From positions 152,501-216,500 of the forward strand of contig JACEFZ010011456.1 of the NCBI GenBank assembly GCA_014155875.1: a stretch of 64,000 nucleotides of DNA, read 5' to 3'. A program made the translations under genes and the position numbers. Under the pieces are notes generated by a model. It was not told where the DNA came from. It ran no database searches and saw only the letters and a list, made by a program, of their open reading frames with translations. Positions 54,945 through 64,000 of the stretch are shown piece after piece. How positions within the stretch are numbered: position 1 is the stretch's first letter; the number at the start of each line of letters is the position of its first letter. The DNA comes from Cepaea nemoralis. Taxonomy: Eukaryota > Mollusca > Gastropoda > Stylommatophora > Helicidae.

Positions 54945-55296
54945 GGAGATATAGTTTTATAGAAGAATGCTGAGCATTAATTGGACAGCCAAAATGATCA
55001 ACTTGGACATTTTGCGGGAAGCTGAGTCACAAAGACAACTTATCACAAACATCAGAAAGACGCAGTCATTATATTTGGGCCACATTATGAGAAGCCAAAG
55101 ACTGGAACATGTTGTGACAACTGGACAAATTTGCGGAAAGAAAGACTGAGGAGGACAATGGGAAAAGATTCTTGACAGTCTCGTGTCATGGCATGGAGGG
55201 GAGTCAACACACAAATTTATCCATGAAGTCAGAGATCGTAATTTGTGGAGAGGCATGATTGCCCACGCTAGTCGCAAGGCACTGGATGATGATGAT
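54945..55296 (+). mobile_element. RTE-like LINE 3' fragment with GAT tail
   Basis: The frame at 54967-55149 reads MLSINWTAKMINLDILREAE and YLGHIMRSQRLEHVVTTGQI, then 'GKKD'. It ends 'ggatgatgatgatg', the short-unit tail usual for RTE elements. It has the same end as 3500-3815. Confidence 0.75.
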
Positions 55297-55472
55297 GTCT
55301 TGAGCAGTGCCTGCCCCTTTTTCTCATCTCTTTATTCCCTGGAATGTGTATAGTTTTCTCCCTAAGCTCCAGCACATTAGTCGATTCAGTCATACCATTT
55401 TATTCTTGTCCATACAGGCACCATTTAATGAATGTCTGCAGTCAGTTAGCAATTGTTTCGGTTGTTCTAAAT

Positions 55473-55852
55473 CAGTGGTTCTCAACCGGTAGGGAATTTT
55501 AGGATTCTGGGGGGGGGGGGGGGGGGGGGGGGGGGGATTAAGATTATTTCAAGATCGCGTTAATACAAGAACTGATTACTTCATATTGTTTTTCCCCTCA
55601 GACTTTACAGTTCTGTACGTCTCACCCTTCTAAAATTCATTTTATAAAGTAGACCCACAAATCACGTTTTTTATGTGGACGTCTAGACTTGTTTTAGTAT
55701 GTGCTATTAAATTTAGCTTCCATTATTACATATACTGTGTAGGGGGGGGGGGGGGGGATTTTTAGGTAGGAAATACGAAAGGTGGGGGAGGGATGACGTT
55801 ATGAAAATATGGTGAAGGGGGGGCACGGGCCAAAAAAGGTTGAGAACCACTG
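55473..55852. mobile_element. hAT MITE with 8-bp target duplication
   Basis: Inverted ends CAGTGGTTCTCAACC / GGTTGAGAACCACTG are the classic hAT terminus. The duplication ttctaaat is perfect at 55465-55472 and 55853-55860. It is 380 bases with no transposase, and has two long G runs (about 55509-55537 and 55743-55757). The inside is AT-rich. Confidence 0.95.
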
Positions 55853-55979
55853 TTCTAAATGTTTCTGACCCATACTGATTTAATGTCAGAGCTTAATATT
55901 CAGTTTTGGTGCTAGTTGTTATTTCTGTTGACTTCCGCACATTTCCTAGTGCTATAAAGGCTTCTCTTGCCTCTTGTAT

Positions 55980-56170
55980 TAGAGAGTCTCTGTGGTGAAG
56001 TGGTTACGCTGCCTGTCTCACACTTTGATGGTTGTGGGTTTGATTCCAGGCTATGTTCGGTTCATGGGTGGAATTTTCTCTCAGAATATTGGGGCTATCA
56101 CTGGAGCTATGGAGTTCATGCTTTGAATGGCGCTTTCAGCAGGCCACCCTGCGGGAAAAGGGTGAGCCAA
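55980..56170 (+). mobile_element. tRNA-derived SINE, family C
   Basis: Head 'ctctgtggtgaagtggttacgctgcctgtctcacactttgatggttgtgggtttgattccaggc' (A-box and B-box of tRNA type), body 'tatcactggagctatggagttc', and end near 'aaacactgtgcaatgaagtc'. Confidence 0.8.
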
Positions 56171-56244
56171 ATGAGATAAAACACTGTGCAATGAAGTCAG
56201 TCCTCTTTCATTTAAACCCTTTTTTTGCCTTTTCATTCTTATTA

Positions 56245-56565
56245 TTAATTAAAAATGAGAATTATCAAATGTTACGTATATTCAACACTACTGTATGTCG
56301 CGGAAGCCTGCACATTGAACAAGCAACTAGAAAGTCAAATAGAGGTCCTGGAGATGTGGATATACAGACGAATATGTTGTATTTCATGGAAACAAAAACA
56401 ATCAAATACAGAGGTTCTAGTAAAATTGGGAATGAAAAGAGAGTTGATGAAAAAAGAAATAAAAATGAGAAGTGAAATATTTTGACTTAACACTCTTATA
56501 AAAACCATACTGGAGGGCAAGGTTGAGGGCAAGCGAGCAAGAGGTAGACAATGATACAAGTGAGA
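56245..56565 (+). mobile_element. RTE-like LINE fragment
   Basis: The frame MRIIKCYVYSTLLYVAEACT followed by EMWIYRRICCISW is the C-terminal RT region of RTE-type elements (KCY.WSTLLYG.E.WT, E.W.YRR.L.I.W). It continues in another frame with 'GKRARGRQ'. Stops are present. Confidence 0.75.
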
Positions 56566-56571
56566 AGTCTC

Positions 56572-56886
56572 CGTGCTGAAGTGGTCAAGCCGTCTGACTC
56601 GGGCTCCGAAGGTTGTGGGTTCAATTCCGGGCAGCATCCTTCGGTTCACTGGTGCATTTTTTCAGAGACTCCTGAGGGTCGTCACTGGAGCTATATGGGA
56701 TAAAAACCCGGTGCAATGAAGTTGATCCTGTCGACTTTTAAGCGACAAGTTGTAAGATAACATCAATATATGGGCGTTCAGCAATCTGACAGAATGTACA
56801 GTCAGGGCGAGAGACAGTGTTGAAGATCCATTGCAGCCAACCTTCATTGTGGAGATGGCACCTGATTAATTGATTGATTGATTGAT
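56572..56886 (+). mobile_element. tRNA-derived SINE, family C, complete
   Basis: Head 'gtctccgtgctgaagtggtc', arm, 'ggttgtgggttcaattccgg' (B-box), body 'tcgtcactggagctatatgggataaaaacccggtgcaatgaag' and a tail of ATTG repeats (56868-56886). It ends about 100 bases before exon 5. Confidence 0.85.
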
Positions 56887-56990
56887 TCTTATTGTAATAT
56901 CTCTGCCTGTTTTCCTATTTTTGTCAACCATACCACCTAAATCGGTTTATGATTCCATACACATTACGAATCTACCTTTGCTTACATTAG

Positions 56991-57173
56991 GCAAGAGATC
57001 CAGAACTACAGGAAGCTGTGAAACATTCTAGACAGTTCTACTCTTTGAATTTGAGGGAAGAGGATGAGCAGGAGACTTGTTTCAACTTCAACCTCATTGC
57101 TGATGGCATCAGAAGAGGGAGGCTACCAAGCACGATTGTGGCCATGTATCGAGGCCTTTACTGGCATCGGCAA
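56991..57173 (+). CDS. Asteroid/FAM120-like XPG-fold protein, exon 5
   Basis: It encodes residues 310-370: ARDPELQEAVKHSRQFYSLN, an acidic stretch, then RRGRLPSTIVAMYRGLYWHR. The acceptor is 'cttacattag' and the donor 'caa|gtaagt'; phase 0 on both sides. The L.....YR.G.YW pattern is like the region after the XPG domains in asteroid-like proteins. A family B SINE begins about 12 bases beyond the donor. Confidence 0.82.
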
Positions 57174-57184
57174 GTAAGTTATTT

Positions 57185-57425
57185 TATGTTAGTTGCATAT
57201 CATTTACAGTACGTCACAGTCAACCATATCATTTTTTGGCTGTTTGTGATTTCTTGGCAAGTTTACGTTGTTCATAGTTTGCCATTGCTTTCTGAACAAT
57301 CAGTGCTCATACCTTTATATGGAAACCAATGAAAGGTGGTCTGCTTCCAAATCGTCTGCAGCTGCGTTTTGAACATGGTATGCAGGATTATGAATTGCAT
57401 ACCACGTTACCAGGAAAAGCAGTAT
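57185..57425 (-). mobile_element. tRNA-derived SINE, family B
   Basis: Reverse copy: 'gttagttgcatatcatttacagtacgtc' to 'gcaggattatgaattgcatacc'. It sits directly behind the exon 5 donor. Confidence 0.8.
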
Positions 57426-57559
57426 ATCAGTCATGTTAGCAGCAGACGTGATTCACATCTGCCAGTGAAGCTGATCCTGTCCACTCAACGTGATTTCAAA
57501 GATGCTGTGAAATTCTGAGACGTGGTTACCAGGTGTTAGATTTGAGGTGGCCTCTCTCT

Positions 57560-57662
57560 GGAAAGGTGCTCTTTACCACATCACTCGCTGAGTGCCGATT
57601 GGTTGATAAGAGTATGGGTTTAGTACCATATGCCCATTGGAAACTAAAGTGGGTCAAAGGGT
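57560..57662. repeat. Dispersed repeat with 'gccgattggt' core
   Basis: The stretch 'ttaccacatcactcgctgagtgccgattggttgataagagtatgggtttagtaccatatgccc' matches 39056-39120 and 19845-19900. Confidence 0.55.
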
Positions 57663-57710
57663 TCTTCTTCTTCTTCTTCTTCTTCTTCTTCTTCTTCTTC
57701 TTCTTCTTCT

Positions 57711-57745
<35 letters not shown>

Positions 57746-57770
57746 TTCCTCTTCCTCTTCTTCTTCATTT
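57663..57770 (+). repeat. TTC trinucleotide microsatellite
   Basis: About 35 TTC units with a few TCC interruptions, a GAA-type tract on the other strand, located in intron 5. Such tracts can form triplex DNA. It may have grown from the GAA tail of a LINE, since 57771-57835 resembles the LINE 3' end of 3855-3930. Confidence 0.95.
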
Positions 57771-57835
57771 GTTCGCTTGAAATTTTTCCATGTCTCCGAT
57801 GTTTTGACTTGTATTTATTTATTGTATTCTGTATT

Positions 57836-57978
57836 CGCTCACTTTGAACTCAAGCCTAGTCCATACACATGCTGCTACTTCTAGTGCACTGGACACTGAT
57901 TTTTGCATGTGGATTAGCTTTCCCTGTTACCAGTGTTCCTTGCTACCAGGCAAACCCACTCCGACTTCAGAGGTTGTG
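57836..57978 (-). mobile_element. SINE, family A, 3' half
   Basis: The stretch 'tttgaactcaagcctagtcc' to 'caggcaaacccactccgacttcagagg' in reverse; the head is absent. Confidence 0.8.
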
Positions 57979-59235
57979 TCACTTACATGGACGTCACTGT
58001 CTTTATTAGTTCACTCAGTGGTCCATACATTTTATCTTCCACTGTCATTTCTCTAGGAAAGAAGGTTTGCTAAGATATGTCGTATTTTAAGCAAATTTAA
58101 AAATGTAAATATCCAGGAAGTATGCTCACAGAGGATGACAGAATATACATCAAAATCGGATGTCAGAAAGCAAGTGCACTTATATATCAACTATCGCCCA
58201 TACTGAAACATCCAAGTGCTCTTATGTGTCAACTATTACCCACACAGAAACATCCAAATATACCCATGTTGGCAAAACGACATAATAAATATCATGTTTA
58301 TACCAATCCTAAGGTATCATTGTCAAACTTGAACATAGGTACTTTAGTAACATTTTCTAAATTGCTTTTTAATTATATAACCTGCATAGTTGGATACCTC
58401 TTGAAAAAACAAATCCAACGATACCTTATTCAAGTCTGTACGTCAATTGTAAGCTGAGATATTAATTTTTGTATGTCAGTTTATATTTAACATTGGCATA
58501 TTGGTAACCCACTCTGGAAAGTGTGACCACAAAACACGTAAGCTAAGGGCAGATAACTGCCCTTGTTTTTTTTGCGCTAAGGGGAATAACTCATGTTTTT
58601 ATTTTGAACGCAAAATTAAAATGAAAACCTCAAACTCTCTCTTCCTCCAGCCTCTTCCTCCACTCCTAAATACTAGAATGGATGGTGAATGCAAACGTGC
58701 ATCATTATAATTTCGTCGCTCTGAATAATCCATAAGAATATTAAATGAACATCGCTGTATTATGACATAGAAAACCGCTATATTCCCGCCATTGAAATTT
58801 AACATGACGGCATCTTAGCATGTGATCTTAATAATTTCTGTTTGGGATGATCCCACCGACTAAAGTATTTGAAAATTTCACAGTACGCGTAAGAATGGAT
58901 GCTCAATTTAATTATTCATACTGAATCAAGCAAGACGTCTATATAAAACGAGTACTATATATATCCTTAATATCGGGGAACAATAACAAGAAAACGTAAA
59001 TCGCCGTTTGAAACATCGCCGGCAACGTTCGGTAACTAAAAATGTAGTACCTACTTGAACATTATCCAAATCACATTTAGGCAAAACCAACACCTGAGAG
59101 ATGAATGAGATGCTTGAGAAGAGTTGCCAACTTATCTATCCGAAACAGAGAAAAATTATGTTGTCAGACAGACAATGGGATCAACACTGTGTGCCACATA
59201 TTTTGAAAGACAGAAGAACAAATGGTTTAGCCATA
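57979..59235. other. Intron 5 stretch without recognised elements
   Basis: It contains a short imperfect duplication near 58170-58250 ('cttatatatcaactatcgcc' / 'cttatgtgtcaactattacc') and 'gggcagataactgcccttg' at 58549, an inverted motif often seen in molluscan DNA. The 111-residue frame at 58122-58457 shows no domain. Confidence 0.45.
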
Positions 59236-59239
59236 CAGT

Positions 59240-60330
59240 TTTCAGTCACTTCTACTAAAGTCACATATTGTTTTCTGTCACTTCTACTAAAGTCACATAT
59301 TGTTTTCACTCACTTCTACTAAAATCACATATTGTTTTCACTCACTTCTACTAAAATCACATATTGTTTTTAGTAACTTCTACTAAAGTCAAATATTGTT
59401 TTCACTCACTTCTACTAAAATCACATATTGTTTTCACTCACTTCTACTAAAATCACATATTGTTTTCAGTCACTTCTACTAAAATCACATATTGTTTTCA
59501 CTCACTTCTACTAAAATCACATATTGTTTTCACTCACTTCTACTAAAATCACATATTGTTTTCACTCACTTCTACTAAAATCACATATTGTTTTTAGTAA
59601 CTTCTACTAAAGTCAAATATTGTTTTCACTCACTTCTACTAAAATCACATATTGTTTTCACTCACTTCTACTAAAATCACATATTGTTTTCACTCACTTC
59701 TACTAAAATCACATATTGTTTTCAGTCACTTCTACTAAAATCACATATTGTTTTCACTCACTTCTACTAAAATCACATATTGTTTCACTCACTTCTACTA
59801 AAATCACATATTGTTTTTAGTAACTTCTACTAAAGTCAAATATTGTTTTCACTCACTTCTACTAAAATCACATATTGTTTTCACTCACTTCTACTAAAAT
59901 CACATATTGTTTTCACTTACTTCTACTAAAATCACATATTGTTTTCACTCACTTCTACTAAAATCACATATTGTTTTCACTCACTTCTACTAAAATCACA
60001 TATTGTTTTCACTCACTTCTACTAAAATCACATATTGTTTTCACTCACTTATACTATAATCACATATTGTTTTCACTCACTTCTACTAAAATCACATATT
60101 GTTTTCACTCACTTCTACTAAAATCACATATTATTTTCAGTCACTTCTACTAAAGTCACATATTGCTTTCAGTCACTTCTGCTAAAGTCACATATTGTTT
60201 TCTGTCACTTCTACTGAAGTCACATAATGTTTAAGTCAGTTATTGTTTTTTAATCACTTCTCCTAAAGTCAAATATTATTTTCAGTCACTTCTATTAAAG
60301 TCACATATTGTTTTCACCCAGTTCGTGTGA
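59240..60330 (+). repeat. 32-bp satellite array, block 1 (about 34 units)
   Basis: Unit 'ttttcactcacttctactaa' plus 'aatcacatattg'. Some variants are themselves repeated at regular spacing (for example 'tttttagtaacttctactaaagtcaaa' at 59369, 59591 and 59815), so higher-order copying occurred inside the block. Confidence 0.96.
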
Positions 60331-60660
60331 AACATGGGCAATCAGCAGACAAGCCAAGCAACATCAAAGGGCAGTGGAAACTTGGTTTCTGAGGAAAATG
60401 CAAAAAAATACCATGGTTGGACAGAACGACATTTGAGACAGTTCTTCAAGAAACAGAACTGTATATTGATTAGAGAAACTAGACATTGACAGTGACACCT
60501 GGCGCAATTGATGGGGAAAGATCATGGGGAACGCTAAGAGAGAAGTACCTGGATAATCATGACATGAACAGAGAGCAGATCCAAAATGGTCATCATGTGA
60601 GATGGCATGCGTGACATCCCATGCTTATCAGCGTGGCACATGATGATGATTATTATTTTT
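60331..60660 (+). mobile_element. RTE-like fragment embedded in the satellite
   Basis: 'gcagtggaaacttggtttctgaggaaaatg' reads AVETWFLRKMQKIPWLDR-like in a broken frame, the RTE C-terminal region. It ends in 'gatgatgattattattttt'. Its near copy lies at 61939-62268. Confidence 0.75.
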
Positions 60661-61938
60661 AGTCTGTTTTGTTAAAGTCACGTTTTGTTTTCAGTCAGTT
60701 CTGTTAAAGTCACATATTGTTTTCAGTCACTTCTACTAAAGTCACATATTATTTTCAGTCACTTCTACTAAAGTCACATATTATTTTCAGTCACTTCTAC
60801 TAAAGTAACATTGTTTTCACTCACTTCTACTAAAGTAACATATCGTTTTCATTCACTTCTACTAAAGTAACATATTGTTTTCATTCACTTCTACTAAAGT
60901 AACATATTGTTTTCATTCACTTCTACTAAAGTCACATATTGTTTTCTGTCACTTCTACTACAGTAACATATCATTTTCATTCACTTCTACTAAAGTCACA
61001 TATCGTTTTCACTCACTTCTACTAAAGTCACATATCATTTCCATTCACTTCTACTAAAGTCACATATCATTTCCATTCACTTCTACTAATGTCACATATC
61101 GTTTTCTGTCACTTCTACTAAAGTCACATGTCGTTTTCAGTCACTTCTACTAAAGTCACATATTATTTTCAGTCACTTCTACTAAAGTCACATATTATTT
61201 TCAGTCACTTCTACTAAAGTCACATATTGTTTTCACTCACTTCTACTTAAGTAACATATCATTTTCATTCACTTCTACTAAAGTAACATATTGTTTTCAT
61301 TCACTTCTACTAAAGTCACATATCGTTTTCAGTCACTTCTACTAAAGTAACATATTGTTTTCACTCACTTCTACTAAAGTAACATATTGTTTTCAGTCAC
61401 TTCTACTAAAGTAACATATTGTTTTCATTCACTTCTACTAAAGTCACATATCGTTTTCTGTCACTTCTACTGAAGTAAAATATTGTTTTCACTCACTTCT
61501 ACTAAAGTAACATATTGTTTTCATTCACTTCTACTAAAGTCACTATTCGTTTTCTGTCACTTCTACTAAAGTAACATATTGTTTTCATTCACTTCTACTA
61601 AAGTAACATATTGTTTTCATTCTCTTCTACTAAAGTCACATATTGTTTTCTGTCACTTCTACTAAAGTCACAGATTGTTTTCAGTCACTTCTACTAAAGT
61701 CACATATCGTTTTCAGTCACTTCTACTAAAGTCACATATTGTTTTCATTCACTTCTACTGAAGTCACATATTGTTTTCTGTCACTTCTACTAAAGTCACA
61801 TATTGTTTTCATTCACTTCTACTGAAGTCACATAATGTTTAAGTCAGTTATTGTTTTTTAATCACTTCTCCTAAAGTCAAATATTATTTTCAGTCACTTC
61901 TATTAAAGTCACATTTTGTTTTCACCCAGTTCATGTGA
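60661..61938 (+). repeat. 32-bp satellite array, block 2 (about 39 units)
   Basis: The same unit as block 1, mostly in the 'aaagtcacatattgttttcagtc' and 'aaagtaacatattg' variants. Confidence 0.95.
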
Positions 61939-62268
61939 AACATGGGTAATCAGCAGACAAGCCGAGCAACATCAAAGGGCAGTGGAAACTTGGTTTCTGA
62001 GGAAAATGCAAAAAAATACCATGGTTGGACAGAACGACATTTGAGACAGTTCTTCAAGAAACAGAACTGTATATTGATTAGAGAAACTAGACATTGACAG
62101 TGACACCTGGCGCAGTTGATGGCGAAAGATCATGGGGAACGCTAAGAGAGAAATACCTGGATAATCATGACATGAACAGAGAGCAGATCCAAAATGGTCA
62201 TCATGTGAGATGACATGTGTGACATCCCATGCTTATCAGCGTGGCACATGATGATGATTATTATTTTT
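61939..62268 (+). mobile_element. Duplicate of the RTE-like fragment
   Basis: It matches 60331-60660 with few substitutions at a constant offset of 1608 bases; the satellite sequence before and after is duplicated along with it. Confidence 0.9.
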
Positions 62269-62388
62269 AGTCTGTTTTGTTAAAGTCACGTTTTGTTTTC
62301 AGTCAGTTCTGTTAAAGTCACATATTGTTTTCAGTCAGTTCTGTTAAAGTCACATACATTTTTCTGTCAGTTCTGTTTAAAGTCATAG
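62269..62388 (+). repeat. 32-bp satellite, block 3, reaching exon 6
   Basis: Three to four diverged units ('gttctgttaaagtcacatat'). The last, 'ttctgtttaaagtcatag', lies within 25 bases of the exon 6 acceptor. Confidence 0.85.
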
Positions 62389-62398
62389 TTTTGCCTAG

Positions 62399-62548
62399 GT
62401 ACTGGAGGATCCCAGCCCTGGTTACCCCTGTGCTGACCTGGCCTTCACCAAACTAAGGGCCTACATCTACGCAATACTGCTGCCAACAGATAAGACGTCA
62501 GTTACAGAAATTGGTCGCACACCCTACCAGCCTGTCCAAGAAATTATA
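62399..62548 (+). CDS. Asteroid/FAM120-like XPG-fold protein, exon 6 (last in window)
   Basis: It encodes residues 371-420: VLEDPSPGYPCADLAFTKLR, then AYIYAILLPTDK and VTEIGRTPYQPVQEII. The acceptor is 'gttttgcctag' and the donor 'ata|gtaagt'; phase 0. The pattern 'lR...Y.ILL.....V.E..R' after a 'W..P..ED' linker fits the region following the XPG fold in asteroid/FAM120 proteins. The donor shows that the gene continues past the window. Confidence 0.82.
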
Positions 62549-62724
62549 GTAAGTGGATTTAATTTCATTTGACTCTTCTTTTTGTTTTCTCAACAAACAA
62601 GTTATTTTCAAACTTCCAAACCGTTATTGCAACAAGCCCACATGACTTGTATAACTGAGAATATTGTAGCAAGGTTGAAACCAGATCGCTGAACTGCTTT
62701 GTCTCACCGAGTTGCTAAATAGTA

Positions 62725-63968
62725 GGGGCGTTCATTTGAAATCCGTTCGTGTGGCACCGCACGTAATTACGTACGTTGACCATGATCATGTCATAGTCAT
62801 GTGATAAGTACTGAACAGTGAATAAAAGAGCACGTGCTTATCGTCCCATGATGCATAGGTTCTGTTTCTGACCGTTGAGAAAATGGCCAGGTTAATCCAA
62901 AGAAGCTCAAAGAGCGGTGATTCAGTGTCTTTCATTTGAAGGATGTCGACCTGTGGACATTCATCGAAGAATGCAGGCAGCATAGGTTATCAAATGTGTG
63001 TCGAAGACAACAGTGACAGACTGGGCACAAATGTTTTGAAAAGGACATAAGTTCACGACAGATTTCGACGGCCGGGTCAAGCGCATATTGTTGCAACAGA
63101 AAAAAACCATCGCCAAAATTGATGCAGAAGTACAGATGAACCATTGTCAAAGCATACATTCGCTAGTGAAAGAATTTGATGTGTCAATTGGGACAATTCA
63201 AAAGGTCATTCGTAAGAAACTGCAATATCGGAAGGAGTGTTCACAGTGGGTACCATGGATGTTGACCGACCACCAAAAAAGAGGAATGCATAGGATGGTG
63301 TTTGAACCACTTGCTGCGTTACAGAGTGGAGGGTGATGCATTTCTCTTCCGCATAGTGGCAGGCGATGAATCATGATGTCACCACTTTGAGCCAAGCAGC
63401 AAAAGAGAGAGCATGCAATGGAAGCATGCTGGATCACCAAAAGCCAAAAAATTCAAGTTACAGGTTTCCGCTGGTAAGGTTATGCTGGGCGCATTTTTTT
63501 ACCATGAAGGGTTATTGTTGGCCAACTTTAAAGACCCTGGTGTCAACATCAACTCTACCCACTTCTTGGAAACACTAAACAAGTTGCAAAAAGCCATCAA
63601 GAATAAACGAACCGGCATGCTTTCTCGCGGTGTGATTTTGTTGCACGATATTGCTCGTCAGCATGTCACAAAGATTGTGTGGGAAGCATTAGCAAGGAAG
63701 AAGTGGGAAATTCTGCAACATCCAGCCTATAGTCCTGATTTGTCACCATATGATTTTCATTTGTTTGGACCTCTAAAAAAAGCTCTCAAGGGGCAACGAT
63801 TTCACACAATGCAGACGTAATGAACATGGTAAACACTTGGTTCAGTGAGCAACCACAATCCTTTTTTGTGGACCCCTACCTAAACAATGGGATGCTTGCC
63901 TGAATGCCAACGGCGACTTCTTCTGACCAACCCATGGTGCATAATTCATTCAAAATGAATGCTTTGTT
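62725..63968 (+). mobile_element. Mariner transposon, degenerate
   Basis: About 1.24 kb between TA dinucleotides (62723-62724 and 63969-63970), with decayed inverted ends (GC(A/G)TTCATTT near both termini). It contains a mariner transposase relic of the expected length. It lies in the intron after exon 6. Confidence 0.75.
62883..63902 (+). pseudogene. Mariner transposase pseudogene
   Basis: From the ATG at 62883 to the stop near 63902 is 340 codons, the usual mariner length. Signs: the N-terminal helix-turn-helix remnant (VDIHRRMQ, in a shifted frame), AGDES followed by TGA where mariners have Trp, then WKHAGSPKAKKFKLQVSAGK, VILLHDIARQHV (second Asp), and AYSPDLSPYDFHLFGPLKKA (third Asp). 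The second and third Asp are separated by 34 residues, the D34D mariner signature. Several frameshifts, including one near 63815, make it inactive. Confidence 0.85.
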
Positions 63969-64000
63969 TAATTCTACCACACCTGTTAATGTTTCTTTCA

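Larger units (their letters stand above)
54898..55950 (-). mobile_element. LINE 3' fragment, right part, with two nested insertions
   Basis: It continues the LINE broken at 47002 ('tctagagatgctattatcagg...tcagtgtgtgttc'). An RTE fragment (about 54945-55296) and a hAT MITE (55473-55852) lie inside it; the LINE resumes after each ('gcagtgcctgcccc', then 'gtttctgacccatactgattta'). Confidence 0.7.

Noticed and set aside
57526..57847. Poly-Lys and poly-Phe open frames
   Set aside because: They are translations of the TTC microsatellite with no coding context.
58122..58457. 111-residue frame in intron 5
   Set aside because: No recognisable domain, contains an internal short duplication, and has no splice or promoter signals linking it to a gene.
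59971..61057. Repetitive frames reading FHSLLLKSHIVF
   Set aside because: They are translations of the 32-bp satellite; 32 is not a multiple of three, so frames close every few units.

Overview
This is animal nuclear DNA: AT-rich, intron-dominated and crowded with transposable elements. Two host genes are visible. The organism is most likely a mollusc, probably a gastropod. That is an inference from the repeat style (tRNA-derived SINEs, GAA- and GAT-tailed LINE fragments, the 'gataactgccc' type motif near 58.55 kb) and from the divergence of the two host genes; no marker in the window settles it.

Host genes. (1) The last coding exon of the F-actin capping protein beta subunit lies at 1188-1355 (+), followed by clustered poly(A) signals. 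(2) After about 17.7 kb of repeat-filled intergenic DNA, an XPG-fold protein of the asteroid/FAM120 group starts at 19265 (+). It can be followed through six exons (19265-19669, 27364-27475, 42181-42410, 44187-44366, 56991-57173, 62399-62548). The phases join exactly and give 420 codons spread over 43 kb, and the last visible exon ends in a splice donor, so the gene continues beyond the window.

Mobile DNA. The introns of gene 2 hold two nearly full-length LTR retrotransposons on the minus strand, at 31349-39055 and 47003-54897. Both have the unusual order gag-protease-integrase-RT-RNase H, the Gmr1-like order, instead of the usual Ty3/gypsy order. Four classes of DNA transposon are present: a piggyBac-like element (20307-22934), a Kolobok/Mutator-domain element with TTAA duplications (28265-31010), two mariner relatives (43507-44061 and 62725-63968) and a hAT MITE with an 8-bp duplication (55473-55852). 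RNase H-bearing LINEs, RTE-like and other LINE 3' fragments, and at least five SINE families fill most of the rest, often nested.

Tandem repeats. Arrays with units of 53, 103, 393, 46, 39, 55, 29 and 32 bp occur, and several sit right beside exons. The 39-bp array ends about 80 bp before exon 2, and the 32-bp array runs almost into the splice acceptor of exon 6.

Most informative structures. These are the integrase-before-RT retrotransposons, whose Gag looks like the published source of the SCAN domain; a second, broken copy of XPG exon 3 split by a LINE with a 14-bp target duplication; and the conservation of all seven FEN1-type acidic positions in the asteroid-like protein. I found no rRNA, CRISPR, prokaryotic operon or convincing stand-alone tRNA gene. 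All family assignments come from reading the sequence without database searches.
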